A stretch of DNA of 64,000 bases. It comes from Pyrocephalus nanus (Eukaryota; Chordata; Aves; Passeriformes; Tyrannidae). This document shows positions 13,201 to 23,657 of the stretch, piece after piece. Made by a program: the position numbers and the translations under genes. Under the pieces are notes generated by a model. The model saw only the letters and a program-made list of their open reading frames with translations. It did no database searches and was not told where the DNA came from. Location: contig CM076262.1 of NCBI GenBank assembly GCA_038380795.1, positions 73,407,129 to 73,471,128 of the forward strand, in the 5' to 3' direction. Numbering within the stretch: position 1 is the stretch's first letter; the number at the start of each line of letters is the position of its first letter.

Positions 13201-13799
13201 TTGGTTCTGGAAGAATCGCTATTGGAAAATTAAAGACAAAGAGCAGGAAAGTTTTAGGATTCATTCAGTGCTTCCTTCAGTGACAGTGACTGCCCTAGTT
13301 TTCTGATTTACTAGTTAATTTAATATTCCTTTCCCATGCATACTTCACTGATCTGATTTTTGGACTAGGAAGTAATTCGGTGGAGTGTTGTCTCGATCCT
13401 ATTGTTCATTTAAAAAGAAATATTATGCCCATTATTCAAAAAGGAGCACTTTTTCTTCTTCATTCTGTTCCTTAAACCAAGGCACCCGATCTGAGCCACT
13501 GCTCCTTGGTGGTTCTGGCTCAGGAGCAGCTTTGCTGACCTGCAGCTCCCGAGGATTTCTCTCACTATTTCCAAATTCTCGCGCTCCCCATCCTTCCGCA
13601 TGCAGCTCCTTGTAACACTCTTCTAGTTTTATTTAGTGACAGTGTTAGATATGAGAGAGGCAGAGAGAGCAGGTGAGAGCGAGGAGTGCCCAGCCAGGAG
13701 GGGCTGGGGTGTTTTACCTGGAGCTGGTGTCCCAGAAGGAAGGTGTGCTCCTTCCCTCGGCAGCGCTGCCACGTCCGCGTATGTGACATCCCCTGCCAT
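4150..13799 (-). CDS. Gene B: inhibitory-type KLR/C-type lectin-like receptor, complete, 264 aa
   Basis: Seven - strand exons (13799-13718, 9190-9119, 7593-7495, 6929-6789, 5821-5670, 4990-4878, 4285-4150) sum to 795 bp, 265 codons with stop. Every junction matches in phase (1,1,1,1,0,2). Order of parts: cytoplasmic tail with VTYADV (Tyr7) and ITYAEL (Tyr33), both fitting the ITIM consensus; uncharged transmembrane segment about residues 60-77; stalk 85-131 with an NST glycosylation site at 102; C-type lectin-like domain 135-255. The domain has CELC, RGRCYYF, WIGLK and KKWICKK and six or more expected cysteines, but no calcium/sugar motif. This is the architecture of inhibitory killer-cell lectin-like receptors; NKG2A also has two such motifs (VIYSDL, ITYAEL). 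The likely role is a surface receptor on NK or other leukocytes that recruits SHP phosphatases. Weak points: exon 1 lies 4.5 kb from exon 2, an orphan membrane exon sits between them, and the subfamily cannot be assigned here. Confidence 0.8.
4878..4990 (-). CDS. Gene B exon 6: middle CTLD exon with WIGL
   Basis: Acceptor TTTCCACAG, donor GTGATG, 113 bp, phase 0 to phase 2. It reads KYIWIGLKTQDKKKQW and is homologous in position and phase to the first visible exon of gene A. Confidence 0.85.
5670..5821 (-). CDS. Gene B exon 5: first CTLD exon
   Basis: Acceptor ATCCACAG and donor GTGAGT flank a 152-bp exon that starts in phase 1 and ends in phase 0. The text CELCPPGWQLHRGRCYYF and the following SWDDSQKKC are the classical start of a group V lectin-like domain. 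Confidence 0.9.
6789..6929 (-). CDS. Gene B exon 4: extracellular stalk
   Basis: 141-bp exon, phase 1 at both ends, acceptor TTCAAG, donor GTGAGC. It carries an N-glycosylation site (LNSTS) and ends KWLKEELCEDGQ just before the lectin domain. It also resolves the frame: joining exon 3 directly to exon 5 would create a TGA stop. Confidence 0.78.
7085..7400 (-). mobile_element. CR1 LINE 3' fragment in gene B intron
   Basis: Its reverse complement reads like the 3' end of bird CR1 elements: a 'grouped with gene B intron 3' piece matching, over more than 200 bp, the copies at 18.8-19.3 kb and 27.2-27.4 kb (for example AGGGCCTGCCCACCCTCCCA). Confidence 0.85.
7495..7593 (-). CDS. Gene B exon 3: transmembrane segment
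   Basis: 99-bp exon, phase 1 at both ends, with acceptor CCCTCCAG and donor GTGAGT. It encodes an unbroken hydrophobic run (AWFYVALVLGALVLILLGI) with no charged residue. That fits an inhibitory receptor rather than one pairing with a DAP12-type adaptor. Confidence 0.82.
7935..8337. repeat. Minisatellite, about 19-bp unit, about 20 copies
   Basis: Tandem array of units such as GATGCTCTGTGGTGTCAGG, with 18-bp variants (GATGTGTGTGGTGTCAGG) and three units carrying GAGATATC. A longer block ending in the GAGATATC variant appears twice (about 8051-8100 and 8271-8322), so there is higher-order duplication. It lies in the intron between gene B exons 2 and 3. The long open frames across it are a product of the repeat. 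Confidence 0.93.
9119..9190 (-). CDS. Gene B exon 2: second ITIM-like motif
   Basis: Acceptor CTCACAG ends at 9191 (read on the - strand) and donor GTAGTG starts at 9118. The 72-bp exon reads GNTITYAELSLKPKPN and is phase 1 at both ends. It is homologous to gene C exon 2 (GDAITYAEVKVK). Confidence 0.78.
11163..11254. repeat. Perfect tandem duplication, 46-bp unit, two copies
   Basis: The unit beginning GAAGAAAAGATCTG occurs at 11163-11208 and again at 11209-11254 without visible change. It lies in gene B intron 1. Confidence 0.9.
11987..12069 (-). pseudogene. Orphan transmembrane-exon-like piece of a lectin-like receptor
   Basis: Acceptor ACTCACAG, then phase 1 sequence encoding LPLFIAVLTFLLQISLAIMF. 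At the place where the gene B membrane exon has its donor (99 bp after the acceptor) there is no GT donor, and the frame runs on without domain features. It is phase-compatible with exon 1 at 13799. It may be a decayed copy of the membrane exon or an alternative exon with an unrecognised donor. Confidence 0.35.
13718..13799 (-). CDS. Gene B exon 1: start codon and first ITIM-like motif
   Basis: ATG is at 13799-13797. The exon reads MAGDVTYADVAAL and ends at donor GTAAAA (13717-13712) in phase 1. The position of Tyr7 and the exon phase match exon 1 of gene C. It could instead belong to a lost neighbouring copy, because a phase-compatible orphan membrane exon follows at 12069. Confidence 0.65.
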
Positions 13800-16700
13800 C
13801 GGTGAGCCAGTCCCGCTGAGCTATGGGAAGGGCAGGTTTAACACAGTGGGCTGCATCCTGTACCAGCCTTGCCTGCCTCCAGCAGTCACACACACCGTGC
13901 TATGGCTCTGAGGATGGCTGAGAAACATCAAAAAAGGAAGGAAGTTACTTCTTTCAGTGCAGCTTCAAAGCCTATTTGCAGCCATTCTGCCTCTTCTTGT
14001 GTGATCTCCTGCCCTTCAGAACACAGGGGAAAATAAAGATTAAAAAGCATCCTTTTTAATAATATATATTGGGCGAAAAAAAAAAATCTTGTTGCTCAAA
14101 GCAGAGTGAAGTTCCCAAGGAATAATCAAAAATTGGCTTTCCCAGGTCCAACAGATTTTCTGCTTCTCATGAGAAGAGCTAAAGCACTACAATCCATGTC
14201 GTGCTGGATTATCCTCATGTCCATGACTTTACACAGCCTGTTCACCTAAAAGGATGATAAACAAGATATATGCCACTATCAGATGTTTTGGGCTTGATGG
14301 AACTGCAACCACACAGCTATAAAAATGTAACTCCAATTCTGACCTGCTCCTCCCACAAAGCACTTTAATGGCTTCACCACTGGATTTAGATGGTATAGAT
14401 GAGGTATTAAAATTAACTCAAAATAAAATTAAAAGTAATATAATCAGTGCTTTTCACAACATTTCAATACTTTTTTGTCATAGTAGTTCCTAAGCTGCTT
14501 GAGCTATTCTCTTCAGGCAGAAAACCTGAGTTGTCTTTAACTCCTTGTTCATGACCCACCTGTTTGCTGCAGGATATTTTGATAACAGCTTTTTTTCTCT
14601 TCTATTTGGGGGTGGTGGGGTGAGGCAAACCTCACAGGTTTTAACTGAAACTTAAAAAAGACCTTCTTAAACCTAAAAATTCATTTCAGAACACACAGCC
14701 CTGTTTGTGCACCATCCCAGCATTTCCTGCTGAAATGGTTTTGTGCCTTATTCCCACTTAGGAAATTCCCTCAGAACTCAGCAAACAAACCTACAAACCT
14801 ACATGGGTCAATTGGAAATAATGTTTTTATTGTATGATAGAGCCTTTCAGCAGTTTTTCTTGCATTCAACGGGACTAAAAATGAAAAGGAAAAAAAAAAA
14901 ACAGAAAGTTTGGATTTGTAATCTTACATTACTGACCTTTTTCACTTCTGATGTTCAACACTGCTAACAGTGTTAAGTGCAGTGACAAAGAGGGGAAAAA
15001 AGAACCTTTGACAGTCATGGAAGAGATTACTCAGAAGTGCTGTTCAAGTATTATTTATATGCAAGGTCTGTAAATCCTTATTTATACCCACTGATAAACC
15101 GACACCGTGAACTGGATACCAACGAGGTTTGATGCGTGGACACCCACGTGGCAGCCCTATCACCAACCCTAACGTGGAACAAAACTTGTCCCCTGATTGA
15201 ATCAGTTTCCATTGCTTCCCCTGAACTCCTCATCGTCCTCTGCAGCAGGATATTTATCAGGTCTGAAATGGAAAAAAACAATCAAAACAAAACCAAAAAC
15301 AACCAAAGCAAAAAATAACCTCAAACCAAACCCCACTTTCCTTATTTGGAGTTTTTTTAAACTTTGGTCCATAAAGGAGAACTAGAAGGCTTGCTTGGAC
15401 TCTTGGGCTCTCTTTCCATCACTTCACATACACTTAGGCAGCCTTTTCTCACTAAACCCTCCTAAATTAGTCCAAGTCATCAAGATGTGCCCATGTATGG
15501 TCAGGGTACACACAGGTCTTCGTGAATGAGTGGAAAAAAGCAGCGTTTCTATTTTAAGGGAACAATTCTTCCCCTCTCCTCTGAAAAACACATTTTCAGA
15601 CAGAAGGGCAAACTCACTCAGTGTGCAGTGCAGACCAGGCAGCTGCATCCTCTCTGCCTGAGCAGATTCTCACTTGCCTGAAGAAAATCAGGAATGCACA
15701 GAGTTATTTTCCAGAGCAAACTTCCAAACAATAAGCAGTTCTCATTGGGGATTTGAAGCCTACATGCTGTGCTCACTGCTGGGACAGACAATGAAAAGGA
15801 AGGTGAATTTTAATTTTCAGAAGGAATAGATAAGTAGATGCCTTTGCATGACATTTTTCTTAAATTCTTTCTTTCCCATTGGAAAGCTGTCTTTTTTTTT
15901 TTTCTCCCTTTTAAAACCTACAGTGCACTGCCACAGCATTTCCATTTGCTACCTATTTTCTTTCGTGTTAATAGTTTTAGCTCTGTTAGTACTTTAATTA
16001 TTTCGATTGTTTTCATTTTGAATTCAGTCATTTAAATAGAGCAAACTCATGAATTCACCAAGATAAAGGAAAAAAGAGAGTAGTCTTTTTGTTACAGTAT
16101 TTTGAAGTATCTGGGGTTTTGACATCATTCCATAACAAGGATTGCATTGTTTTTTATTCCTGGGCAGCAACACTGTCCTGGAACCCTACAAATGTATGGC
16201 AAGACAGTGATTGTACCATGTTAAAGTTTATCAGAGAATTCACAAAAAAAAGGATATGCCAAAGAGATGGATCCAGAAGGAAAACTGAGGAGCATGGAGG
16301 ACTTAAGAAGGTTAAACCAAAACCTGCTGAATTCTTTCTGCAGGTTTAGTGCCACACAAGCAGAGAGCAGCTTTGGGGAAGCACCAGGGGAAGTTCGAGG
16401 AGTGCAGGGTGTTCCAGCTGTGGCAGAGGCTGGGAAAAAACAACACAGAGCTGTTTATTAATTAAGTTTGTCAATTAAGTCGAGCTCAAGGCTGTTTGCA
16501 GGTTGGCAGCACAAACTGATACCAACACTGAGGGCAGAAGGTGAGAGACAATCACAAGCCTTGGAAATGCACATCAGTGTTTAAACAGAAGGGTGAAGCA
16601 ATTTGGTCCCAAAGACCAAGCCAGTGGAGCAATCCAGGAAAATGTGGGCATGCTTATATTTAAACATAATGTTTCCCTGGAATTTTCTGAGCATGTGTAT

Positions 16701-17559
16701 TTTCTGAGTACCTACATTTGGTGTGCTTTGTGTTTGTGTTTTTTAGAGATCACAAACCTAGTTCCTCTTGTTTTTGCACATTCAGAGAACTGGCTTTGTT
16801 CTTTCATCCTGCTTCTTGTTACTCAAACAGACTTCTCGCTTCAAATTATTTTATTTCACCAGAAAGAAAACTTCAAAACCACTTACATGCAAATATAAAA
16901 ATGCTATAGCACTTCCTTTTCTTTTGTGAAGGCCAGTATATGTTTTAACTGAAAAAAAAAAAAAAAAGGCCATTCTGGGAAATGCAAATGAGCATCCCTT
17001 CCTGGCAACATGGCATTGTCAATTCAAGCCAAAAACATTTGGGTTTTTTCTTTATTTCGGAAGGATATTCATGTTCCTTTCACTGAGATGATAGATCCAG
17101 AGGATGATGGCAGAGCTAAACAGCCAGGCACAAAGGGCTGTGAACAGCAAGAAGACAGACTAGAAAAAGGCAGGTGTGGAAATTAAGCAAAAGGAGAGGA
17201 TTATATTGATTCTTAAGTTGAATGTGAAAACATAATAAAAAACAAACAAACAAAAAACCAAACAAACAAACAAAAAAGAGAGACTGAGGAGCAGCTTGCA
17301 AGAAACATCAAAAAAAAACACCCCACCTCCCCTTCTTCAGGAGCAGGGAACCTGCCAGAAGGTCTGTAAGGTGAGAGATAATCAGTTTATGAATAAGGGG
17401 TAAAAAAAACAGTGGTTTTTTGTATATGTTTGGTGTGGAGGAACGTGGGGAGGTTCCCATCCTGGAATCTTCCTGGGCAGCACATGAGAGCCTGTGTCTC
17501 AATGAATGTCAGTGACAGAGGTTGTGAAACAATCCATGTAATTTAGGAGACCCAAATGG

Positions 17560-17990
17560 CTGAGGTCAGATGGGCTCCCAAGGATTTTTGAGTGGTCTTG
17601 GGAATCTGGAGAGGTCCCAGCTGACTGGAAGCTGCCAAACATCCCAATTTTCAAGGAAGGCAAGAAGGTTGACCCTGGAAACAACAGGCCTGTCAGTCTC
17701 ACTTCAGTGCCTGGTGAAGTTGTGGAGAGGATTGCTCTGGGAAATATTGAAAAACACCTGAAAGACAATGCAGTCACTGGTCACAGCCAGCACAGCTTCA
17801 CCAGGGGAAAGTCCTGCTGACCAAACCTGATTTCCTTTTAGAACAAGGTGACCCACCTGATTGATCAAGGGAAGCCATTGATGTGACCTTTTTGGATTTC
17901 AGTAAAGCTTTGGATATTGTCTCCCACAGGATCCTTCTGGACAAAATGCCCAGCCCACAGCTGGATAAACTCATCATGTGTTTATCAGAA
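17560..17990 (+). mobile_element. CR1 LINE reverse-transcriptase fragment (dead)
   Basis: Translated pieces in shifting frames match a CR1-type reverse transcriptase: NNRPVSLTSVPGEVVERI, HSQHSFTRGKSC, then VTFLDFSKALDIVSHRILLD. Stops and frame changes show it is inactive. Confidence 0.85.
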
Positions 17991-18764
17991 ATACAGCTCA
18001 TAAAGCTGGTTGGGAACTACTTTTTTTTAGAGAGGGAACTTTCCACAGACACTTCCAAAATTGCCCTTTTCCCCTTCAAATTCAATTAGCTTTGGCCATT
18101 AGCTGAAGTCTCAAGAAGTGTGGTGTCTTTGCATTTTATCCCCACTACCATAAACACAAGGTTTAGGTTTCGTGTCCGAGGAATCTCTTTACGTGCCTAA
18201 AAGCAACAACGGTTTTAGCAGATCTGAGCGGTTTGTGATTACAAACACAGCATGTGTTGGGGAAACGAACTTGTTTGACCCTCAAGTGTGACAACATCTA
18301 CTTTTGTAAACGTTTTAATGGCTGTGTGAACATCTCCAAGGCACAACATGTAATGAAACCCCACACCTCTCAAAATTCTGCTTCAAAACAGGCCTCATGT
18401 AAATGAAGATTGAAATTCCTGTAAGTGGCATTGACAGTATGCAAAGAAGCAGGAAGGTACCTAGAGATTTTGTGATACAGATCAAAGGACATTAAAGGTG
18501 CTTTAATAGAATGTAGATGCTCTCACACAGTCAGAACAGAAATAAGAGGGAACAAATTCTGCAGATCTTTCAAATTATCAGTTCCCGTGGCAGGTCTTAT
18601 CAGGTGACAGATATTCACAAGCTCAAAACCATCCTCATCTGCAGCACCATGGTCACAAGGCACTTTTTCCACCCCTTGCTCTGAGAGATCCAATCTCTTC
18701 TGCAACTTTCATCTTAATTTTACTTGTTCAAAGCAGCCTGGAGTAAAGTGTTCTGGTACAGAGT

Positions 18765-19265
18765 CTTGGAACGGTTTGGTTTGGAAAGGATCTTATAGAT
18801 TATCTCATTCCAACCCCCTGCCATGCACAGGGACACCTTCCACTGTCCCAGGTTACTCAGAGCCCCATCCAACCTGGCCTGGGACACTGCCAGGGATGGG
18901 GCAGCCACAGCTTCTCTGGGCAACCTGTGCCAGGGCCTGCCCACCCTCCCAGGGAAGGATTTCTCCCTGATATCCAACATCAATCTATTCTTTATCAGTT
19001 TGAAGCCATTCCCTATATCCTGTCACCACGTGCCCTTGTGAAGAGTCCCTCTCCCTCTTTCTTGTGGGCTCCCATCAGGCACTGGAAGGCTGCTGTGAGG
19101 TCTCCACACAACATTCCCTTCTTCAGACTGAACAGCCCCAGTTGTCTCAGCCTGTCTTTGTAGGAGAGGTGCTCCAGTCCTTGAAGCATCTTTGTGACCT
19201 CCTCTGGACCCACTCCCACAGCTCCAGGACCTGTGGAGCTCCAAAGCTGCACACAGGCTCATTTC
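18765..19265 (-). mobile_element. CR1 LINE 3' fragment
   Basis: About 500 bp whose reverse complement is CR1-like, including the 3' region shared with the copies at 7.1 and 27.2 kb. The lower-numbered end carries the CATTCCAACCCCCTGCCATG block, so the element runs on the - strand. Confidence 0.88.
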
Positions 19266-22200
19266 CTAAGCAAGTCCTTGTAAAGCCTTCTTCCTGGGAA
19301 ATAGGTCCACATTTAGTCACCACCTCCTATCTGTGGGTGATTTTAAGAAAAAGAATGCAAATAGTGCCTGAGAAGGCTTTTAGATGACCTGATTTGAGCC
19401 ACCAGCAAATGCCACTGTGGTTTCAGCAACCTTTAAGCCTCTGAGTAATGTGAAAATGGGTGCTGCAGGAAGTGGAGGCAAAGTCTACAGATGGGCACCT
19501 TCTGTTCCCTCCTTGCCAGGGCTGAGATGAGCTCTGCTTGTCACCTCCGTGGCCTTCCAGCTGTGCCAGGGCTGGCTGGCAGATTCACTGGGACAAAGTC
19601 AGAGGTGAAGCCTTGAGAGCTGGGATTAACCATGTCAGTGGTGCTGGTAAATCTCTCCCCTCTTCTCCTTCCTCAGAATTTCCATCTGCAGCCCTTACCA
19701 TGTCACAGTCAGTGCAAGTTCTTTAATCTGCAATTTATTTGCAGTTGGTGCTCTCTTTGGTGCAGGAGGAATCCCTACAAAGGGGATGGGAAGACCTAAT
19801 TTGAATGACTGTGGGCTTTGAGATTGATATCTCTCAGAAGTGTCTTCTATTTTTTAGGTTTCCTGGCTGGAAAACAGCTGGAATGGGATATTTGCAAGAA
19901 GGAAGGGACCTGTCAAATGAGTTTTTACGCAATTAGCAAATGAACCCTGGAAAAATGACAATTCTGCTGACCTTCAAGGAGTCACTCAGTAGTGAACATT
20001 TAGACCTTCCCACCTCTGCCCAGCAGTGTCTGAGGCAGTGATTGCAGTGCTTGTTTATTTAGCACAGTGTGCCTGTGACACTGCTGCTGTATCAGCCACT
20101 CCTGGGTAATTCCCTCCCTCTGTAGCTTTCTGTGTACAGGTGTTACATGTCCTCAAGTGACACCTGATCCTGAACAGCAGTTTCAGAACAAGCTGAAGGA
20201 GGGTGACTCTGTGCAAATATCACTGACTGGCAAAGACCTGCTGACCTCAAGGGAAACCTTTCCTGTAACAATGAAAGTGCTCCCTGAAAACTGCCAGCGT
20301 GGGGAAGGTCTCTGGAAACAGAAAATAGCTTAGTTCAGCCTAGAAAAACATAGTCCAAAATCTGTAGCTGTACTTGGGTGCAGTTTGTTCAGGACGGTTC
20401 TTGATTGTCTTTTTGCCTCAGAATCCCAGGGGGAACATCCAAGGAAAAACATCCAAGAGCCCCAAACTGCCTCCCTCTCAAATTGCCTCTCCCCAGGAAC
20501 TCACTAAGGGAGCTCTCCACACTGTGAGTTTTTCAGACTCATTTCATTCCTCTTGGTATTCTGTTTGTACCAAAATTAATTATTTACATGAGTCATAAAC
20601 AACCTGCACAGCTTTTGAAAGGCAGAGTCCTGATTTCATTCACACCAGTGGAAAGCAGAGACAACTCAGTGCAGTTGCTCTTGGGTGTGAAGCTGGGACC
20701 TGCTCCAGGACCAGTGTCCCTACAGAGAGTTCATTCCCAGAAGGTTCACATCTGGTGTCTCCTGTCGTTAATGGAACACCATCCCTATCTGAGCCAGCCA
20801 GGCTTTAATTGACTGCAACGGAAAGAAAACAACCCCTAAAAAAAAAATTGGGGACTTCATTCACTGCAGAATTCCAATTTTTATATCTTTTCATTCCCTA
20901 ATGTGCAAATAATGCCAGTTCAAAATTATACAATCAAAAATAAGTTATCCCAGCTCGCCCATGCTAGTTTGGGTGAGCTGAGCAAGGGGCAGATCAGAAT
21001 TCCACAGTTTGCCTTTTTAGGCCCTTATCCAAACTAAGGCATCGTGGAATAAGAGTCAGGAAAAGAACAGAACAAACTGTCATGATGTTTCCTGCAAGAA
21101 TAACACAGCTTTCAGTTTGCTTATCCAAAATTTCATTAACAAATTTTCACAGGAAATAGGTCTGAAGTACCCCTGCTTCCAGTGGGATTTCACAACCACT
21201 CAGAGTTTTTTTTTAATGCATCACAAAATCTTTAAAATGAAAGCATTCTGAACATCGGGCATAAAATACTGCATTAATTTTTTTTTGGCCAAAGGCAGAT
21301 GATTATTAATTTCAACCCAGCACCACATGGTTGTTATTAATGTTGTTTATGGCATACACTGTGGATGGATCTAGACCTTGAAATATATGAAATAAGGTTG
21401 TCACAGGAAATCTCACCTTAAGCTTTCCCCTGGTAACCACAGAAAAACAAAAATATTGTGTGTCTAGTCTACCAAGGAGACTGTGAATCCCCTCAAAACA
21501 TACTTTCCACTCCTGGGCTGTTGCTGCCCTTACAAAGACTGAACAGGAGCTGGGAAGACTAAACAGAGTGAAAGGAAAATAGTATTTTAATGCCATTCTC
21601 AGTGGCTGCTATTTGCGAGTTCAGCTCTAGTCAGCTCATCAGTTCATGCTCAGAAATGGAAACCACAAAGTGATCCAGTGGCCTATATCCATGGAGATTT
21701 ATATATATAAGTTATGTGCTTGTTTTGGACATAAATTATATGAATTTTTTATCCACAGTGAAGAGTTCAAAACCATGAAAAAAACAAAAGGCTTTCCATA
21801 GCTTACCCATTTTTCTACCCTGTCCCAGTGCAGGAATAACAACGTGCTATTATCTGTTTCAGGGAGGGGAAATGCTGGATTTTTTTAGCCTCAGCCAGGG
21901 GATTTCCTTTAACTGGGGCTTTGTAGTGGGGTGACCCTGGCTGGATGCCAGGCACCCACCAAAGCTGCTCCATCACTCCCCTCTGCAGCTGGGCAGGGGA
22001 GAGAAAATAAAACAGTGGCAGGTGGGTCCTGGAGCTCTATGGAATTGGCTCTGCTGGACAAGGAGGAAACTTCCAGCAGCTTCTCACAGAAACCACCCCA
22101 GAAGCGCCTCCCGCTGCCAAAACCTGATATCTTCCTTTAGTACCTTTATCTTCCAGGCTTCTTTCTCCTTCACACTCCACCTGTCACTTCATGCAACTCC

Positions 22201-22564
22201 TACTCTTTCTAAACCATGTGCAGTATGGTGGAGTAGAGACATCTAGTGCCTATTTCGTGTAATTTAAAAGCAAAGGATTAATGTAAGAGGGGGAAAAAAA
22301 CCTTCTTCCTAACCCTTGAAATTCCCTTTACATGCTCTCCTCAAATCCACTGACAAAATAATTTTGCCGGTTCTGGGCTAATTAATACACAGGATGGAAA
22401 ACAGTGATCAAACATCTCTGGCCTCTGTGCCTCCACAGCTTAGTGTTTAAATACCAAAACAAATCCCTTCCTCCTCTTATTTTGCTGAAGAATCTTCCTC
22501 AGAACATTTTGGCTGCAAAGTCAAGCAACAAGTGTCTTTTTCAACTGAATTACCACCTACCAGC

Positions 22565-22672
22565 TAAGGGAAGGATGTTGGAATTAGAAGGGGATGGATT
22601 TTGCAGCTGGAAGGGGGTTGGAATTAGGTGATTTTAAGGTCCCTTCCAACCCAAACCGTTCTAGAATTCCAT
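22565..22672 (+). mobile_element. CR1 LINE 3' end fragment
   Basis: Ends with AAGGTCCCTTCCAACCCAAA followed by CCGTTCTAGAATTCC, the usual CR1 tail block. Confidence 0.7.
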
Positions 22673-23160
22673 GTTGCTTTGAACAGAAATTCTTCAACCC
22701 TGAGATCTTCTGCTGACAAAATCTAAGCTGTTCATTAACTTCTGCTTTCCAGTTAGTAAAGACAAATGGGTACCTCCGTGGTCCTATCACCTTCTCCTGA
22801 AAGGTGAGAGGAATGGCTCCTGAATGTCCCCGAGGGACCAGCTGAAGGAGGCAGCAGCAGGAAGGTGTGTCCTCCGTCCCTGCAGTGTCCCAGGCTGCTG
22901 CTGAAGGACCTGGCTCCAAGGTCAGAGCTTTGAAAGTTGGGAAGTTGGTCTTACAGCAACATTTTCAAACTCGACTTTTAAAATTAATTATGTTCTACAT
23001 GAAATAAATTTTTTAAAAAAATTACATACAGGGAAAAAAAAATTACTTCCAAACTTTTGAAATTAGTTTTTTCAGCCACAAAACCCTCCCCACATCATTG
23101 TTTTCTGGTTTCAACCTCGGACCGCTGAAGTTTAGGAGGAAGTGATCTGATAATCACAAA

Positions 23161-23204
23161 CTGAGCAATCTAATCACAAACTGAGCAATCTAATCATCAC
23201 TAGC
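23161..23204. repeat. Short tandem duplication, about 22-bp unit
   Basis: CACAAACTGAGCAATCTAAT occurs twice directly in tandem. Confidence 0.8.
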
Positions 23205-23581
23205 TGAGTTGGGATGGAACACATTTTAGTGTCCAGTTGGTTTGAGGAGGATATGAACACACTCAGCAGGTTGCCAGCTCGAGTTCCAAACAAAAATTAG
23301 ATGTGGGCTGAAGGTTCCAGCTCATGAGAAAGTTGATCAAAATCAGAGCAGTGCTATTTTTAATAGAACATACACCATGAGAGGGGACTGAGAATGAAGA
23401 ACTGCTTACCAAAAGCTGCAAAGTGAGAATTTACATTTGAAAAACAAGAAAAAAAAAAAAAAAAAGGGTTCTGGTTTCCTTCCGTTTTGACCTCATGTGG
23501 TGTGGTGGAGAGCGGCCAGAAATAGGGGATGGCACTTCAGTGAGTCCATTTTGATTGCAGGTCTGAAAGCAGCTTTTCAAA

Positions 23582-23657
23582 ATGGCAAGTGAGGTGGTTT
23601 ATGCGGAGATGCCACCCAAGGAAAGAGCACATTTCGCTTCAGAAACTTCAGATGCAG
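23582..23657 (+). CDS. Gene C exon 1
   Basis: ATG at 23582 with A at -3 and G at +4, a good start context. Donor GTAAAA follows 23657. It ends in phase 1, as does gene B exon 1. Confidence 0.68.

Larger units (their letters stand above)
9191..13717 (-). other. Gene B intron 1
   Basis: 4.5 kb between the two tyrosine-motif exons. Besides the orphan membrane exon and the 46-bp duplication I see only AT-rich DNA with poly-A runs (for example 13110-13124). Confidence 0.6.
13800..23581. other. Intergenic region between the heads of genes B and C
   Basis: No exon recognised over 9.8 kb. It contains CR1 fragments at 17560-17990 and 18765-19265 and A-rich tracts (for example 17230-17275). Promoters of the two divergent genes should lie at its ends, but I see no clear TATA box or CpG island at either. 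Confidence 0.5.

Noticed and set aside
16266..16344. Exon-like frame MDPEGKLRSMEDLRRLNQ followed by CAG|GTTTAG
   Set aside because: Plausible codons, but no recognised family, a weak donor and no partner exon.
17560..17990. Reverse-transcriptase-like text as a possible intact element
   Set aside because: It has stops and frame changes and only a piece of the enzyme; an old CR1 fragment.
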